From contig NZ_JALEIL010000062.1 in NCBI RefSeq assembly GCF_022770135.1, forward strand, positions 1 to 34,541: 34,541 nt of DNA, read 5' to 3'. Below the pieces are notes generated by a model. That model made no database searches. It saw only the letters and a list, made by a program, of their open reading frames with translations, and was not told the origin of the DNA. Position numbers and translations under genes: made by a program. Origin of the DNA: Anaerococcus sp. GTDB taxonomy: Bacteria; Bacillota; Clostridia; Tissierellales; Peptoniphilaceae. This document shows positions 15,163-23,607 of this stretch, one piece after another. Position 1 is the first letter of the stretch. Each line of letters starts with the position of its first letter.

Positions 15163-16368
15163 ATGAAAAAATTAGGTTTACTGCCAAGGCTAATCATAGC
15201 CATCATTTTAGGTATTCTAATCGGTCTATTTGGACCAGCAGTCCTTGTAAGAATATTAATTACCTTTAATGGACTATTTGGCAACTTCCTAAACTTTGTT
15301 ATTCCTTTAATCATCATGGGATTTGTTATCCCAGGTATAGCAGACTTAGGAAATGATGCAGGTAAGACACTAGCTATTACTGCTGGAATTGCATATCTAT
15401 CAACAGTAATATTCGGTACGGCTACATATTTCACAGGAAGCGCTATATTACCACACTTTATAGATCCTGGTACAATGAACTTCAACCCTGACCAAAACAC
15501 AGGTAAAGTTCTTGAGCCATTCTTTGAATCACCAATGGATCCTATATTTAGTGTAACAACAGCACTTATTATATCCTTTATATTGGGTGTTGGTATTGCT
15601 GCAGTTAAGGGAGAATTCCTTAAAAAAGCAGTACACGAGTTTTCTGATATTATTACCAAATTAATTTCAAACATAGTAATTCCTTTATTGCCTATCCACA
15701 TAGCTGGTATTTTTGCTAACTTGGCATATCAAGGAACAGTAGCAAAGGTATTATCAGTATTCTCAAAAGTATTTATAATGGTAATTATACTTCACTGGTT
15801 GACTATTTTGATTCAATACACTATAGCAAGTTCTATGTCTGGAGGAAGCCCATTTGAAAAAATCAAAAATATCTTCCCAGCTTATATGACAGCAGTAGGT
15901 ACCCAATCATCAGCAGCAACAATCCCTGTAACATTAAGACAAACCTATAAAATGGGTGTTAACAAGGGTATAGCAGATTTTGTTATTCCTCTTTGTGCTA
16001 CAATCCACTTATCTGGTTCAACCATTACCCTTACATCTTGTGCTATGTCAATACTTATGCTACAAGGTGGAGATGTTACTTTAGCTCACATATTCCCATT
16101 CATTCTAATGCTTGGTGTGACTATGGTTGCAGCACCAGGAGTACCTGGAGGGGCAGTAATGGCGGCTTTAGGAATTCTTCAATCTATGCTTGGATTTACT
16201 GAACCTATGACAGCCTTAATCATAGCTTTGTACGTTGCCCAAGACTCTTTTGGTACAGCTTGCAATATTTCTGGTGATGGCGCTATCGCATGTATAGTAA
16301 ATAAGATTAGCGGATTTAAATTAGATCCAAAGGCTAATGAAGCTTACATTGATGAATTAGTTAAATAA
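15163..16368 (+). CDS. Dicarboxylate/amino acid:cation symporter (DAACS family)
   Basis: 401 residues from ATG 15163, with TAGGAGG about 6 bases upstream. The protein is mostly hydrophobic, with about eight helices and two re-entrant hairpins as in the GltPh fold. Recognisable motifs are TQSSAATIPVTLRQT (the serine-rich hairpin HP1), VIPLCATIHLSGSTITLT (the NMDGT-equivalent helix 7), PGVPGGAVMAALGIL (HP2) and DSFGTACNISGDGA (helix 8, substrate binding). It would import an amino acid or dicarboxylate with Na+ or H+. The length is near that of the serine/threonine carrier SstT and threonine dehydratase lies downstream, so Ser/Thr is a reasonable guess. Glu/Asp remains possible. Confidence 0.85.
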   Translation: MKKLGLLPRLIIAIILGILIGLFGPAVLVRILITFNGLFGNFLNFVIPLIIMGFVIPGIADLGNDAGKTLAITAGIAYLSTVIFGTATYFTGSAILPHFIDPGTMNFNPDQNTGKVLEPFFESPMDPIFSVTTALIISFILGVGIAAVKGEFLKKAVHEFSDIITKLISNIVIPLLPIHIAGIFANLAYQGTVAKVLSVFSKVFIMVIILHWLTILIQYTIASSMSGGSPFEKIKNIFPAYMTAVGTQSSAATIPVTLRQTYKMGVNKGIADFVIPLCATIHLSGSTITLTSCAMSILMLQGGDVTLAHIFPFILMLGVTMVAAPGVPGGAVMAALGILQSMLGFTEPMTALIIALYVAQDSFGTACNISGDGAIACIVNKISGFKLDPKANEAYIDELVK

Positions 16369-16380
16369 AAGAAAAAGTTA

Positions 16381-16409
16381 AAATAGGACTCTTTTGAGTT
16401 CTATTTTTC
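16381..16409 (+). terminator. Rho-independent terminator after the symporter
   Basis: AAATAGGACTC (16381-16391) pairs with GAGTTCTATTT (16396-16406), one G-U pair, loop TTTT, and a T-tract follows. The 43 bases to the nifJ start show no convincing promoter, so nifJ may depend partly on readthrough or on a weak promoter here. Confidence 0.8.
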
Positions 16410-16451
16410 CGCTTATACATATTTCTTTAACGTATTACATAAGGAGAGACT

Positions 16452-19400
16452 ATGACTATTACAAGAAAAAAGAAAACAATGGATGGAAATACTGCAGCAG
16501 CTCACGTATCTTACGCATTTTCTGATGTTGCAGCAGTTTATCCTATTACACCATCTTCACCAATGCCTGAATTTATTGACAAGTGGGCTGCTCAAGGTAG
16601 AAAAAACCTTTTCGGAAATGAAGTTTCAGTTACAGAGATGCAACACGAAGCTGGAGCTGCTGGTGCTGTTCATGGATCATTAGCAGCAGGTGCATTGACA
16701 TCTACATATACAGCAAGCCAAGGATTCCTCCTAATGATTCCAGATATGTTCAAAATGGCAGGTGAGAGACTTCCTGCAGTATTCCACGTAGCAGCTCGTT
16801 CTATTTCTACTTGTACAATTAATATGTACGGTGACCACCAAGATGTTATGGCAGGTAGACAAACTGGCTTTGCGATGCTCGCATCAGGATCTGTTCAAGA
16901 GATTATGGACTTATCTCCAGTTGCCCACTTAGCAGCAATTAAGGCTAGAATTCCATTTGTTAACTTCTTTGATGGATTTAGAACAAGTCACGAGATTCAA
17001 AAAATAGAAGTTTGGGACTATGACCAATTTGAAGACATGGTTGATTACGAAGCAATTGATGCCTTTAAAAACGATTCCCTATCTCCACATAGACCAACCA
17101 TGCGTGGTGTATTTGAAAAGGGTGGATATTTCCAAAGAACTGAAGCACAAAATGAAGCATATGATAGATTGCCAGCTATAGTTGAAGAATATATGGATAA
17201 GATTAACGAAAAAATCGGCACAGATTATTCATTATTCAACTATGTAGGAGATCCTGAAGCTACTGATATCATAATTGCAATGGGCTCTGGAACCGATACA
17301 ATCAATCAAACTGTTGATAGATTAAACGAAGAAGGTAGAAAAGTAGGACTTGTTAAAGTTCATCTATATAGACCATTTTCAGCTGAACATTTATTGAAAA
17401 CCATTCCACAGACAGTTGAAAGAATCGCTGTTTTAGATAGAACAAAAGAAAAAGGTTCTGTTGGTGAGCCTTTATACCTAGATGTAGTAGAAGTGTTTGC
17501 TAATTCTGATAGAAATCCAAAGATCATTGGCGGTCGTTTCGGTCTTGGTCAAAAGGACACAAACCCTGCTCATATCAAGGCTGTATTTGACAACCTAGCA
17601 AAAGAGGACGCAAAAAACCACTTCACAGTTGGTATTGATGATGATGTAATGCATACATCACTAGAATTTGATAAGAGCTTCGTAATAGATGATGGTAAAA
17701 CAAATAGATGTATCTTCTGGGGTAATGGTGGTGATGGTACTGTCGGTGCTAACAAAAATGCTATCAAGATTATAGGTGATAACACTGACATGTTTGCTCA
17801 GGGCTACTTCGACTACGACGCTAAAAAGAGTAACGGTCTAACCCTATCTCACTTGCGTTTCTCACCAAATCCAATTCATGCGGCTTACCTAATAGATGAG
17901 GCTGACTTTGTATCATGCTCACCTCAAGCCTATGTAAAACAATACGAACTAACTAAGAACCTAAAAGATGGCGGAATCTTCCTCCTAAATACAATTTGGA
18001 GTATGGAAGAATTAGAAGAGCATATGCCAGCTGCTATGAAAAAAGATATAGCAGAGAGAAATATCCAATTCTACACTGTAAATGCTTCAAAAATCGCCCT
18101 AGAAGTTGGATTAGGCCACAGAACAAACATGGTAATTCAAACAGCCTTCTTTATTCTATCAAAAGTTCTTCCAATTGATGATGCTATAAATTATCTAAAA
18201 GAATCTATTCAAGCTTCATACGGAATGAAGGGTCAAGATATTGTTGATATGAACAACAAGGCAGTTGATAGGACAAGAGAAGAATTATCTAAGGTAGAAG
18301 TTCCAGATAGTTGGAAGAATCTTAAGGTAGAAGCAGCAGAAGATAATACAGATGAGCCAGACTTCATTAGAAATATGGTTAAACCAATCATCAATCTTCA
18401 CGAAGATGATCTACCTGTATCAGCTTACCTACCATATGATGATGGACAATATATGGCGGGAACAAGCCAATATGAAAAGAGAGGTATAGCTCTATTCGTA
18501 CCAGAATGGAAGATTGAAAATTGTATCCAATGTAACCAATGTTCATTTGTATGTCCTCACGCAACCATTAGACCATTCTTATTAGATGAAGAAGCTAAAG
18601 CAAATGCTCCAGAAGGCTTTGAAACGAAGAAGGCTATAGGTAAGGGACTAGAAGGATATGAATTTAGAATCCAAGTATCTCCATATGACTGTATGGGATG
18701 TGGTAACTGTGTAGATGTATGTCCTGCTCCAACAAAGGCCCTAGAGATGAAGCCAATTGATGAGCAAATAAATAAACAAGCAGACAATTGGGAATATGCT
18801 CACAACAAAGTTGGATACAAAGATGACGAAATTGAAGCTAACAATGTGAAAAATTCTCAATTCTCAAGACCTCTACTAGAATTTTCTGGAGCATGTGCAG
18901 GATGTGGAGAAACACCTTACGCTAAGCTAATCACTCAACTATATGGGGACCATCAACTTATCTCAAACGCTACAGGATGTTCATCAATCTGGGGTTCATC
19001 AGTTCCATCAATGCCATATTGTACAAATAACAAGGGCGAAGGTCCTGCTTGGGCTTCATCACTATTTGAAGATGCGGCAGAATATGGTTACGGAATGCTT
19101 TTAGCAAGTAAGGCTAACAAACTTGCCCTAGAAAATCTCATGAAGAAATTCCTAGGACTACATGTACAAAGCCCATTAAATGATGCCTTTAATGAATGGT
19201 TAGAAAATAACAATGACTTTGAAGCAAGCAAGAAAGCTGCAATAAAAATAGAGTCACTTCTAGGAAATGAAATCGATGACCCAGAAGCTAAGAGAATAGT
19301 AGGAAGAGTTAAGGCACTTAAGGACTACATGGTTAAGAAGAGTCAATGGATATTCGGCGGTGACGGCTGGGCTTACGATATAGGATTTTCAGGAGTAGAT

Positions 19401-19988
19401 CACGTACTTGCAAGCGGAGAAGATATCAACATCATAGTATTCGATACAGAAGTTTACTCTAACACAGGTGGTCAATCTTCAAAGGCAACACCACTTGCAG
19501 CAGTTGCAAAATTTGCCGCATCAGGTAAAAAAGTACGTAAAAAAGACCTCGGTCTAATGATGACAACCTATGGATACGTATACGTTGCGCAAGTTGCTAT
19601 GGGAGCAAACCAAGCTCAAACACTTAAGGCAATCAAGGAAGCAGAGGCTTATCCAGGACCATCACTAATCATTGCTTACGCTCCATGTATCAACCACGGT
19701 ATCAAGGCTGGAATGGGCAAGACTCAAAGAAGAGAAAAAGAAGCTGTAGCTTCAGGTTACTGGCACTTATGGAGATTCAACCCACTCCTAGCAACAGAAG
19801 GCAAGAATCCATTCACTTTAGATTCAAAAGATCCAGAAGAATCCTTCCAAGAATTCCTTCAAGGTGAAGTTCGTTACGCATCACTTAAGAAGGCCTTCCC
19901 TGAAAGTGCAGACCAACTATATGCAGAAGCAGAAGAAGCAGCACGTGAAAGATTAGAATCTTACAAGAAAATGGCGCAAGGAAAATAA
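16452..19988 (+). CDS. nifJ: Pyruvate:ferredoxin (flavodoxin) oxidoreductase
   Basis: 1178 residues from ATG 16452 after AAGGAG, the full length of the single-chain enzyme. In order: N-terminal pyruvate-binding domain (AYPITPSSPMPE-type motif, here VYPITPSSPMPEFID near 35-49); central transketolase-like domains; two ferredoxin motifs, C691-x2-C694-x2-C697-x3-C701 and C747-x2-C750-x2-C753-x3-C757; C815 and C818 (GACAGCGE) plus a later ATGCSS for the proximal cluster; and a thiamine-diphosphate motif GDGWAYDIGFSG near 968 with YSNTGGQSS. It converts pyruvate and CoA to acetyl-CoA, CO2 and reduced ferredoxin in the cytoplasm. Such enzymes also accept 2-oxobutyrate, the product of the next gene. 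O2-sensitive; a marker of anaerobic metabolism. Confidence 0.96.
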   Translation: MTITRKKKTMDGNTAAAHVSYAFSDVAAVYPITPSSPMPEFIDKWAAQGRKNLFGNEVSVTEMQHEAGAAGAVHGSLAAGALTSTYTASQGFLLMIPDMFKMAGERLPAVFHVAARSISTCTINMYGDHQDVMAGRQTGFAMLASGSVQEIMDLSPVAHLAAIKARIPFVNFFDGFRTSHEIQKIEVWDYDQFEDMVDYEAIDAFKNDSLSPHRPTMRGVFEKGGYFQRTEAQNEAYDRLPAIVEEYMDKINEKIGTDYSLFNYVGDPEATDIIIAMGSGTDTINQTVDRLNEEGRKVGLVKVHLYRPFSAEHLLKTIPQTVERIAVLDRTKEKGSVGEPLYLDVVEVFANSDRNPKIIGGRFGLGQKDTNPAHIKAVFDNLAKEDAKNHFTVGIDDDVMHTSLEFDKSFVIDDGKTNRCIFWGNGGDGTVGANKNAIKIIGDNTDMFAQGYFDYDAKKSNGLTLSHLRFSPNPIHAAYLIDEADFVSCSPQAYVKQYELTKNLKDGGIFLLNTIWSMEELEEHMPAAMKKDIAERNIQFYTVNASKIALEVGLGHRTNMVIQTAFFILSKVLPIDDAINYLKESIQASYGMKGQDIVDMNNKAVDRTREELSKVEVPDSWKNLKVEAAEDNTDEPDFIRNMVKPIINLHEDDLPVSAYLPYDDGQYMAGTSQYEKRGIALFVPEWKIENCIQCNQCSFVCPHATIRPFLLDEEAKANAPEGFETKKAIGKGLEGYEFRIQVSPYDCMGCGNCVDVCPAPTKALEMKPIDEQINKQADNWEYAHNKVGYKDDEIEANNVKNSQFSRPLLEFSGACAGCGETPYAKLITQLYGDHQLISNATGCSSIWGSSVPSMPYCTNNKGEGPAWASSLFEDAAEYGYGMLLASKANKLALENLMKKFLGLHVQSPLNDAFNEWLENNNDFEASKKAAIKIESLLGNEIDDPEAKRIVGRVKALKDYMVKKSQWIFGGDGWAYDIGFSGVDHVLASGEDINIIVFDTEVYSNTGGQSSKATPLAAVAKFAASGKKVRKKDLGLMMTTYGYVYVAQVAMGANQAQTLKAIKEAEAYPGPSLIIAYAPCINHGIKAGMGKTQRREKEAVASGYWHLWRFNPLLATEGKNPFTLDSKDPEESFQEFLQGEVRYASLKKAFPESADQLYAEAEEAARERLESYKKMAQGK

Positions 19989-19999
19989 AAGAGGTAATT

Positions 20000-21208
20000 A
20001 TGACAGCAAATTTAGAAATGATTAAAGAAGCAAGAGAAATTCTTGAAGGTAATATCGAAAAAACCCCAATTTATACAGCATCTAGAATGGGTGAGAACCT
20101 ATATATCAAGATGGAAAACTTACAAAAAACAGGTTCCTTTAAACTTAGAGGAGCCTTCAACAAGATTGCTCACCTTACAGATGAGCAAAAGAAAAAGGGA
20201 GTTATATCTTGTTCAGCTGGAAACCACGCCCAAGGTGTGGCCCTATCAGCAACTAGACAAGGTATCAAATCATATATCTGTATCCCATCAATTGCACCAC
20301 TTTCTAAAATCGAAGCAACTAGGGGCTACGGTGGTGAGGTAATCATAGTAGACGGAACCTTTGATGATGCCCAAGCTAAGGCATATGAGCTTCAAAAAGA
20401 GAGAGATTTAATTTACGTTGCACCTTTTGATGATGAGTATGTATTATCTGGCCAAGGAACAATAGGTCTTGAGATTTTAGATCAACTTCCTGATGTAAAA
20501 TACATCGTAGTGCCAATAGGAGGGGGTGGATTAATTTCAGGAATCGCCCTAGCTGTAAAATCTCTAAGACCTGATGTAAAAATCATCGGTGTAGAACCAG
20601 AAAATGCTGCATCAATGCTAGCTTCAAGAAAAGCAGGTAAGATTGTAACACTTGATTCTGCAAACACAATGGCCGATGGTATAGCTGTCAAAAAACCAGG
20701 CGAGATTACATTTGACCTATGTGAAAAATATGTCGATGAAATAGTTACAGTATCTGAGGATGAGATAACCAACGCCATCCTAAGACTTCTAGAAGAAAGT
20801 AAGGTAAGTGCAGAAGGAGCAGGAGCTTCATCTATTGCTGCAGTACTTTCAAACAAATATGATTTTTCTGATGGAAAAGTCTGTGCAGTTCTTTCTGGTG
20901 GTAATATTAACGTTAACACAATCTATCAAATCATCAACTCTGGTCTATTCAAAACTGGAAGACTTACAGAGATTACCACAAGAATTTCCGACAAGCCAGG
21001 TGAGCTAATCAGACTACTCACTATAATAAAAGACTTAGGAGCAAATATCAAAGATATCGACCAATTCAAATCAGCAGAGACAGTTGGATTCGATCATGCC
21101 GTAGTAAGAATCATAGCAGAAACTTACAACAAGGAACATAGAAACCAAGTATACCAAGCTCTAGCGGATGCAGGTTACGAAGAAAGTCACATAAGACGAG
21201 ACAAATAG
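20000..21208 (+). CDS. ilvA: Threonine ammonia-lyase with C-terminal ACT domain
   Basis: 402 residues from ATG 20000, 11 bases after nifJ and probably co-transcribed. PLP-binding Lys48 is in TGSFKLRGAF; SCSAGNHAQGVA and the phosphate loop PIGGGGLISG are present. The C-terminal part (about 325-402; RISDKPGELIRLLTIIKDLG) is a single ACT domain, as in the catabolic-like short threonine dehydratases, rather than the two ACT-like domains of long biosynthetic IlvA. It deaminates threonine (and often serine) to 2-oxobutyrate (or pyruvate) and ammonia. With PFOR next to it, 2-oxobutyrate would go to propionyl-CoA. No isoleucine pathway gene is nearby. The tdcB symbol would be equally fair. Confidence 0.9.
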   Translation: MTANLEMIKEAREILEGNIEKTPIYTASRMGENLYIKMENLQKTGSFKLRGAFNKIAHLTDEQKKKGVISCSAGNHAQGVALSATRQGIKSYICIPSIAPLSKIEATRGYGGEVIIVDGTFDDAQAKAYELQKERDLIYVAPFDDEYVLSGQGTIGLEILDQLPDVKYIVVPIGGGGLISGIALAVKSLRPDVKIIGVEPENAASMLASRKAGKIVTLDSANTMADGIAVKKPGEITFDLCEKYVDEIVTVSEDEITNAILRLLEESKVSAEGAGASSIAAVLSNKYDFSDGKVCAVLSGGNINVNTIYQIINSGLFKTGRLTEITTRISDKPGELIRLLTIIKDLGANIKDIDQFKSAETVGFDHAVVRIIAETYNKEHRNQVYQALADAGYEESHIRRDK

Positions 21209-21223
21209 CAGAAAAAAAGAAAA

Positions 21224-21256
21224 AAGAGTGCACGGACTGTGTTCGTGCATCTTTTT
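21224..21256 (+). terminator. Rho-independent terminator after nifJ-ilvA
   Basis: TGCACGGAC (21229-21237) pairs with GTTCGTGCA (21241-21249), one G-U pair, with A-rich and T-rich flanks extending the stem around one bulge. Confidence 0.85.
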
Positions 21257-21311
21257 CTTTGCATATAATTCATAGATAATAAGATTTTGTATTTTAGATT
21301 TTCCTTGATTA

Positions 21312-21320
21312 TGGTAGAAT
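21312..21320 (+). promoter_or_regulatory. Extended -10 promoter of the first degV gene
   Basis: TGGTAGAAT is an extended -10 box, 33 bases upstream of the start codon. No matching -35 is visible. Confidence 0.4.
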
Positions 21321-21353
21321 ATAAGTAATTGTTAGATTTCAGAAGGAGGATTT

Positions 21354-22238
21354 ATGTCAGATTATATTATAAGTTCTGAATCTATAATGGATTTATCCGC
21401 CGACTATGTGAAAGAGCTCGGCATTAGTTTTATAAAATCAAATTACGAACTTAATGGAGAAATATACTTAGATGATTTTGGTCAAAGCTTAGATATGGAG
21501 GAATTCTATAGGAATATGGAAGAAGGTGCAACTCCAAGCACAGCTGCCATTAACACCCAAGCTTATTTAGACTATTTTGAAGAACTTCTACAGAAGGATA
21601 TGGATATTATCCATGTGTGTTTATCTTCGGGTCTTACCACTCAATATTCTTGCATTTTACAAGCAGTTGATATACTCAAGGAGAAATTTCCCGAGAGAAA
21701 GATCTATCCTATAGATTCAAAGATGGCTTCTTCTGGTGTGGGTCTTCTTGTAGATAAACTCGTAAGTCTTAAAAAAGAAGGGATGAGTATCGAAGATCTA
21801 TATGAATGGGCAGAGAAAAACACACTTCATGTTATAAGTTATACTAGCAACGAAAACTTGGAATATGTAGCAAGAGGGGGAAGAATATCTAAAACTGCAG
21901 CCAATATTGGAAATCTCCTAAAAATTTGTCCTCTAATAGAGATTGATGATGAAGGACATATGCAGGTAACTCAAAAAGTAAGAACAAAGAAAAAACTTCT
22001 CAAGAACTTAGTAGATAGGATGGAGAAAAACGCTATTGGTGGTGTAAATTACAATGACAAATTATTCATAAGTCATGCGAGCAATGAAGAGACAGCAATT
22101 GAATTAAAGGAGATGATGGCAGATAGGTTTAAAGAAATTTCTGCTATAGAAATATTTAAAATTGGTCCAACTATTGGTAGCCACATTGGTCCTGGAACTA
22201 TAACAATGTTTTATTGGGGAGATAAGAGACTGGGATAA
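21354..22238 (+). CDS. DegV-family fatty-acid-binding protein (FakB-like), copy 1
   Basis: 294 residues from ATG 21354 after AGAAGGAGG. DegV hallmarks: ISSESIMDLS near the start, ATPSTAAINTQAYLDYFEE, CLSSGLTTQYSC (fatty-acid carboxylate site), EYVARGGRISK and the C-terminal GSHIGPGTITMFYWG. FakB-type DegV proteins bind one fatty acid in the cytosol and present it to the kinase FakA for phosphorylation and entry to phospholipid synthesis. No FakA gene is in this window. A diverged second copy lies at 25874-26767, and two FakB proteins with different chain preferences are common. Single gene; no terminator is seen after it. Confidence 0.85.
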   Translation: MSDYIISSESIMDLSADYVKELGISFIKSNYELNGEIYLDDFGQSLDMEEFYRNMEEGATPSTAAINTQAYLDYFEELLQKDMDIIHVCLSSGLTTQYSCILQAVDILKEKFPERKIYPIDSKMASSGVGLLVDKLVSLKKEGMSIEDLYEWAEKNTLHVISYTSNENLEYVARGGRISKTAANIGNLLKICPLIEIDDEGHMQVTQKVRTKKKLLKNLVDRMEKNAIGGVNYNDKLFISHASNEETAIELKEMMADRFKEISAIEIFKIGPTIGSHIGPGTITMFYWGDKRLG

Positions 22239-22242
22239 TTAA

Positions 22243-22280
22243 AAGAAAACGCTTGTCCTAAAATCTAAAACTTGTATAAT
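22243..22280 (+). promoter_or_regulatory. Promoter of the alcohol dehydrogenase gene with a cre-like box
   Basis: -35 TTGTCC (22253-22258), 16-base spacer, -10 TATAAT (22275-22280). AGAAAACGCTTGTCC (22243-22257) overlaps the -35 and resembles a CcpA cre site with a few mismatches. Confidence 0.5.
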
Positions 22281-22318
22281 ATTATTAGATAAATAATTAA
22301 CAAATACAAGGAGGCTAT

Positions 22319-23473
22319 ATGACCTATAAAACATTTGCAGTACCAAACACTATTATTCATGGAGAAGATGCCCTAGAATATCTATCAACTATTGATGGTA
22401 AGAAGGCAGTTCTTGTAACTGGCGGATCTTCCATGAAAAGATTTGGATTTTTGGATGAAGCAAAAGCGCAACTAGAAAAAGCAGGACTTGAAGTAGACAT
22501 AATTGATGGCGTGGAACCAGATCCATCAGTAAAGACCTGCCTTAAGGGTGGAAAGAGAATGGAAGAATTCGAACCTGATTGGATAATTGCAATCGGTGGA
22601 GGATCTGCTATGGATGCAGCAAAGGCTATGTGGGTTTTCTATGAATATCCAGGATATGACTTCACAAAGCTTGCTGATTTCGATAATCCAGCTCTTAAAA
22701 ATAAAGCAAGACTTATTTGTATACCATCAACATCTGGAACAGCTTCAGAGATTACAGCCTTTTCTGTAATAACTGATATAGAAAAAGAAATAAAATATCC
22801 GCTCGTTCACCCAGATTTCGTACCAGAAGTTGCAATCTTAGATACAAGAATTCCTGCCAAGATGCCAGAAAAAGTAACAGCTGCAACAGGAATGGATGTT
22901 ATGACTCATGCGGTAGAAGCATATGTTTCAACTAGTGCAGATGATTTCACAGACCCATATGCCATTAGAGCTATCGAATTAGTCTTCGAAAATCTTGAAA
23001 AAGCTTATAAGAATGGAAGCGATATGGACGCACGTGAGAAGATGCACACAGCATCAACCATAGCAGGAATGGCCTTTACCAATGCTTCTTTGGGTATAGT
23101 TCATTCTATGGCTCACAAGATTGGTGGAGTTTTCCACCTAACCCATGGAGAGGCCAATGCAATAATGCTACCATATATCATTGATTACAATAGAAAATCT
23201 TGTGATAAGTATGAAAAACTTGAAGAGATTTTAGGAATTGACGATCTAGCAGAAGAAATTAGAAAATTAAATGCAAAAGTCGGTATTGCTCCTAATATTA
23301 AAGAAGGAAAAAACACAGTAATTAGCGAGGAAGATTTCCTCAACCATCTAGATGCGATGAGTGAGAATGCCTTTAAGGATGCTTGCACATTGACAAATCC
23401 AAGGGAATCTTCAGCCAGTGATATCAAGAAAATCTACAAAGCGAGCTTCTACGGAGAAAAGATAGACTTCTAG
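22319..23473 (+). CDS. Iron-containing alcohol dehydrogenase
   Basis: 384 residues from ATG 22319 after AAGGAGG. Group III Fe-ADH: NAD-binding AIGGGSAMDAAKAMW (91-105), PSTSGTASEITAFSVIT (136-152), and metal ligands Asp193, His197 (GMDVMTHAVEAY), His262 (VHSMAHKIGG) and His276 (LTHGEANAI). It reduces an aldehyde such as acetaldehyde, propionaldehyde or butyraldehyde to the alcohol, or the reverse, disposing of NADH in fermentation. The exact substrate (1-propanol, butanol or 1,3-propanediol type) is not decidable. It has its own promoter, with a possible catabolite-repression box. Confidence 0.9.
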   Translation: MTYKTFAVPNTIIHGEDALEYLSTIDGKKAVLVTGGSSMKRFGFLDEAKAQLEKAGLEVDIIDGVEPDPSVKTCLKGGKRMEEFEPDWIIAIGGGSAMDAAKAMWVFYEYPGYDFTKLADFDNPALKNKARLICIPSTSGTASEITAFSVITDIEKEIKYPLVHPDFVPEVAILDTRIPAKMPEKVTAATGMDVMTHAVEAYVSTSADDFTDPYAIRAIELVFENLEKAYKNGSDMDAREKMHTASTIAGMAFTNASLGIVHSMAHKIGGVFHLTHGEANAIMLPYIIDYNRKSCDKYEKLEEILGIDDLAEEIRKLNAKVGIAPNIKEGKNTVISEEDFLNHLDAMSENAFKDACTLTNPRESSASDIKKIYKASFYGEKIDF

Positions 23474-23478
23474 AAAAT

Positions 23479-23574
23479 AAGAGGGATGTTTAATTTAAGC
23501 GATGGATAATTATCTCAAAATTAAGGGGTAAATATTTTTCATTTCCATTAATATGAATTAAACATCTCTTTTTT
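23479..23574 (+). terminator. Long-stem, long-loop hairpin after the alcohol dehydrogenase
   Basis: AAGAGGGATGTTTAATT (23479-23495) pairs with AATTAAACATCTCTTTT (23556-23572) over 17 bp with two G-U pairs, followed by a T-tract. The loop is 60 bases and contains the self-complementary GATAATTATC. It can end the upstream gene; the -10 box for the next gene starts 7 bases beyond. Confidence 0.55.
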
Positions 23575-23580
23575 CCATAG

Positions 23581-23586
23581 TATAAT
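23581..23586 (+). promoter_or_regulatory. -10 box for the M20/arsC-like/msrC operon
   Basis: TATAAT 22 bases upstream of the start codon. The -35 region would fall in the 3' arm of the preceding hairpin, so hairpin and promoter overlap. Confidence 0.5.
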
Positions 23587-23607
23587 ATATAGGAAAGAAG
23601 GTGGAAT

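Noticed and set aside
15150..15701. Bottom-strand open frame of 183 codons opposite the symporter
   Set aside because: It lies wholly opposite a well-supported transporter gene, has no ribosome site and no recognisable domain; its Ile/Pro-rich text is the mirror of transmembrane codons.
20482..20919. Bottom-strand open frame of 145 codons opposite ilvA
   Set aside because: Ser/Thr/Pro-rich mirror of the threonine dehydratase gene, without start signals or domains.
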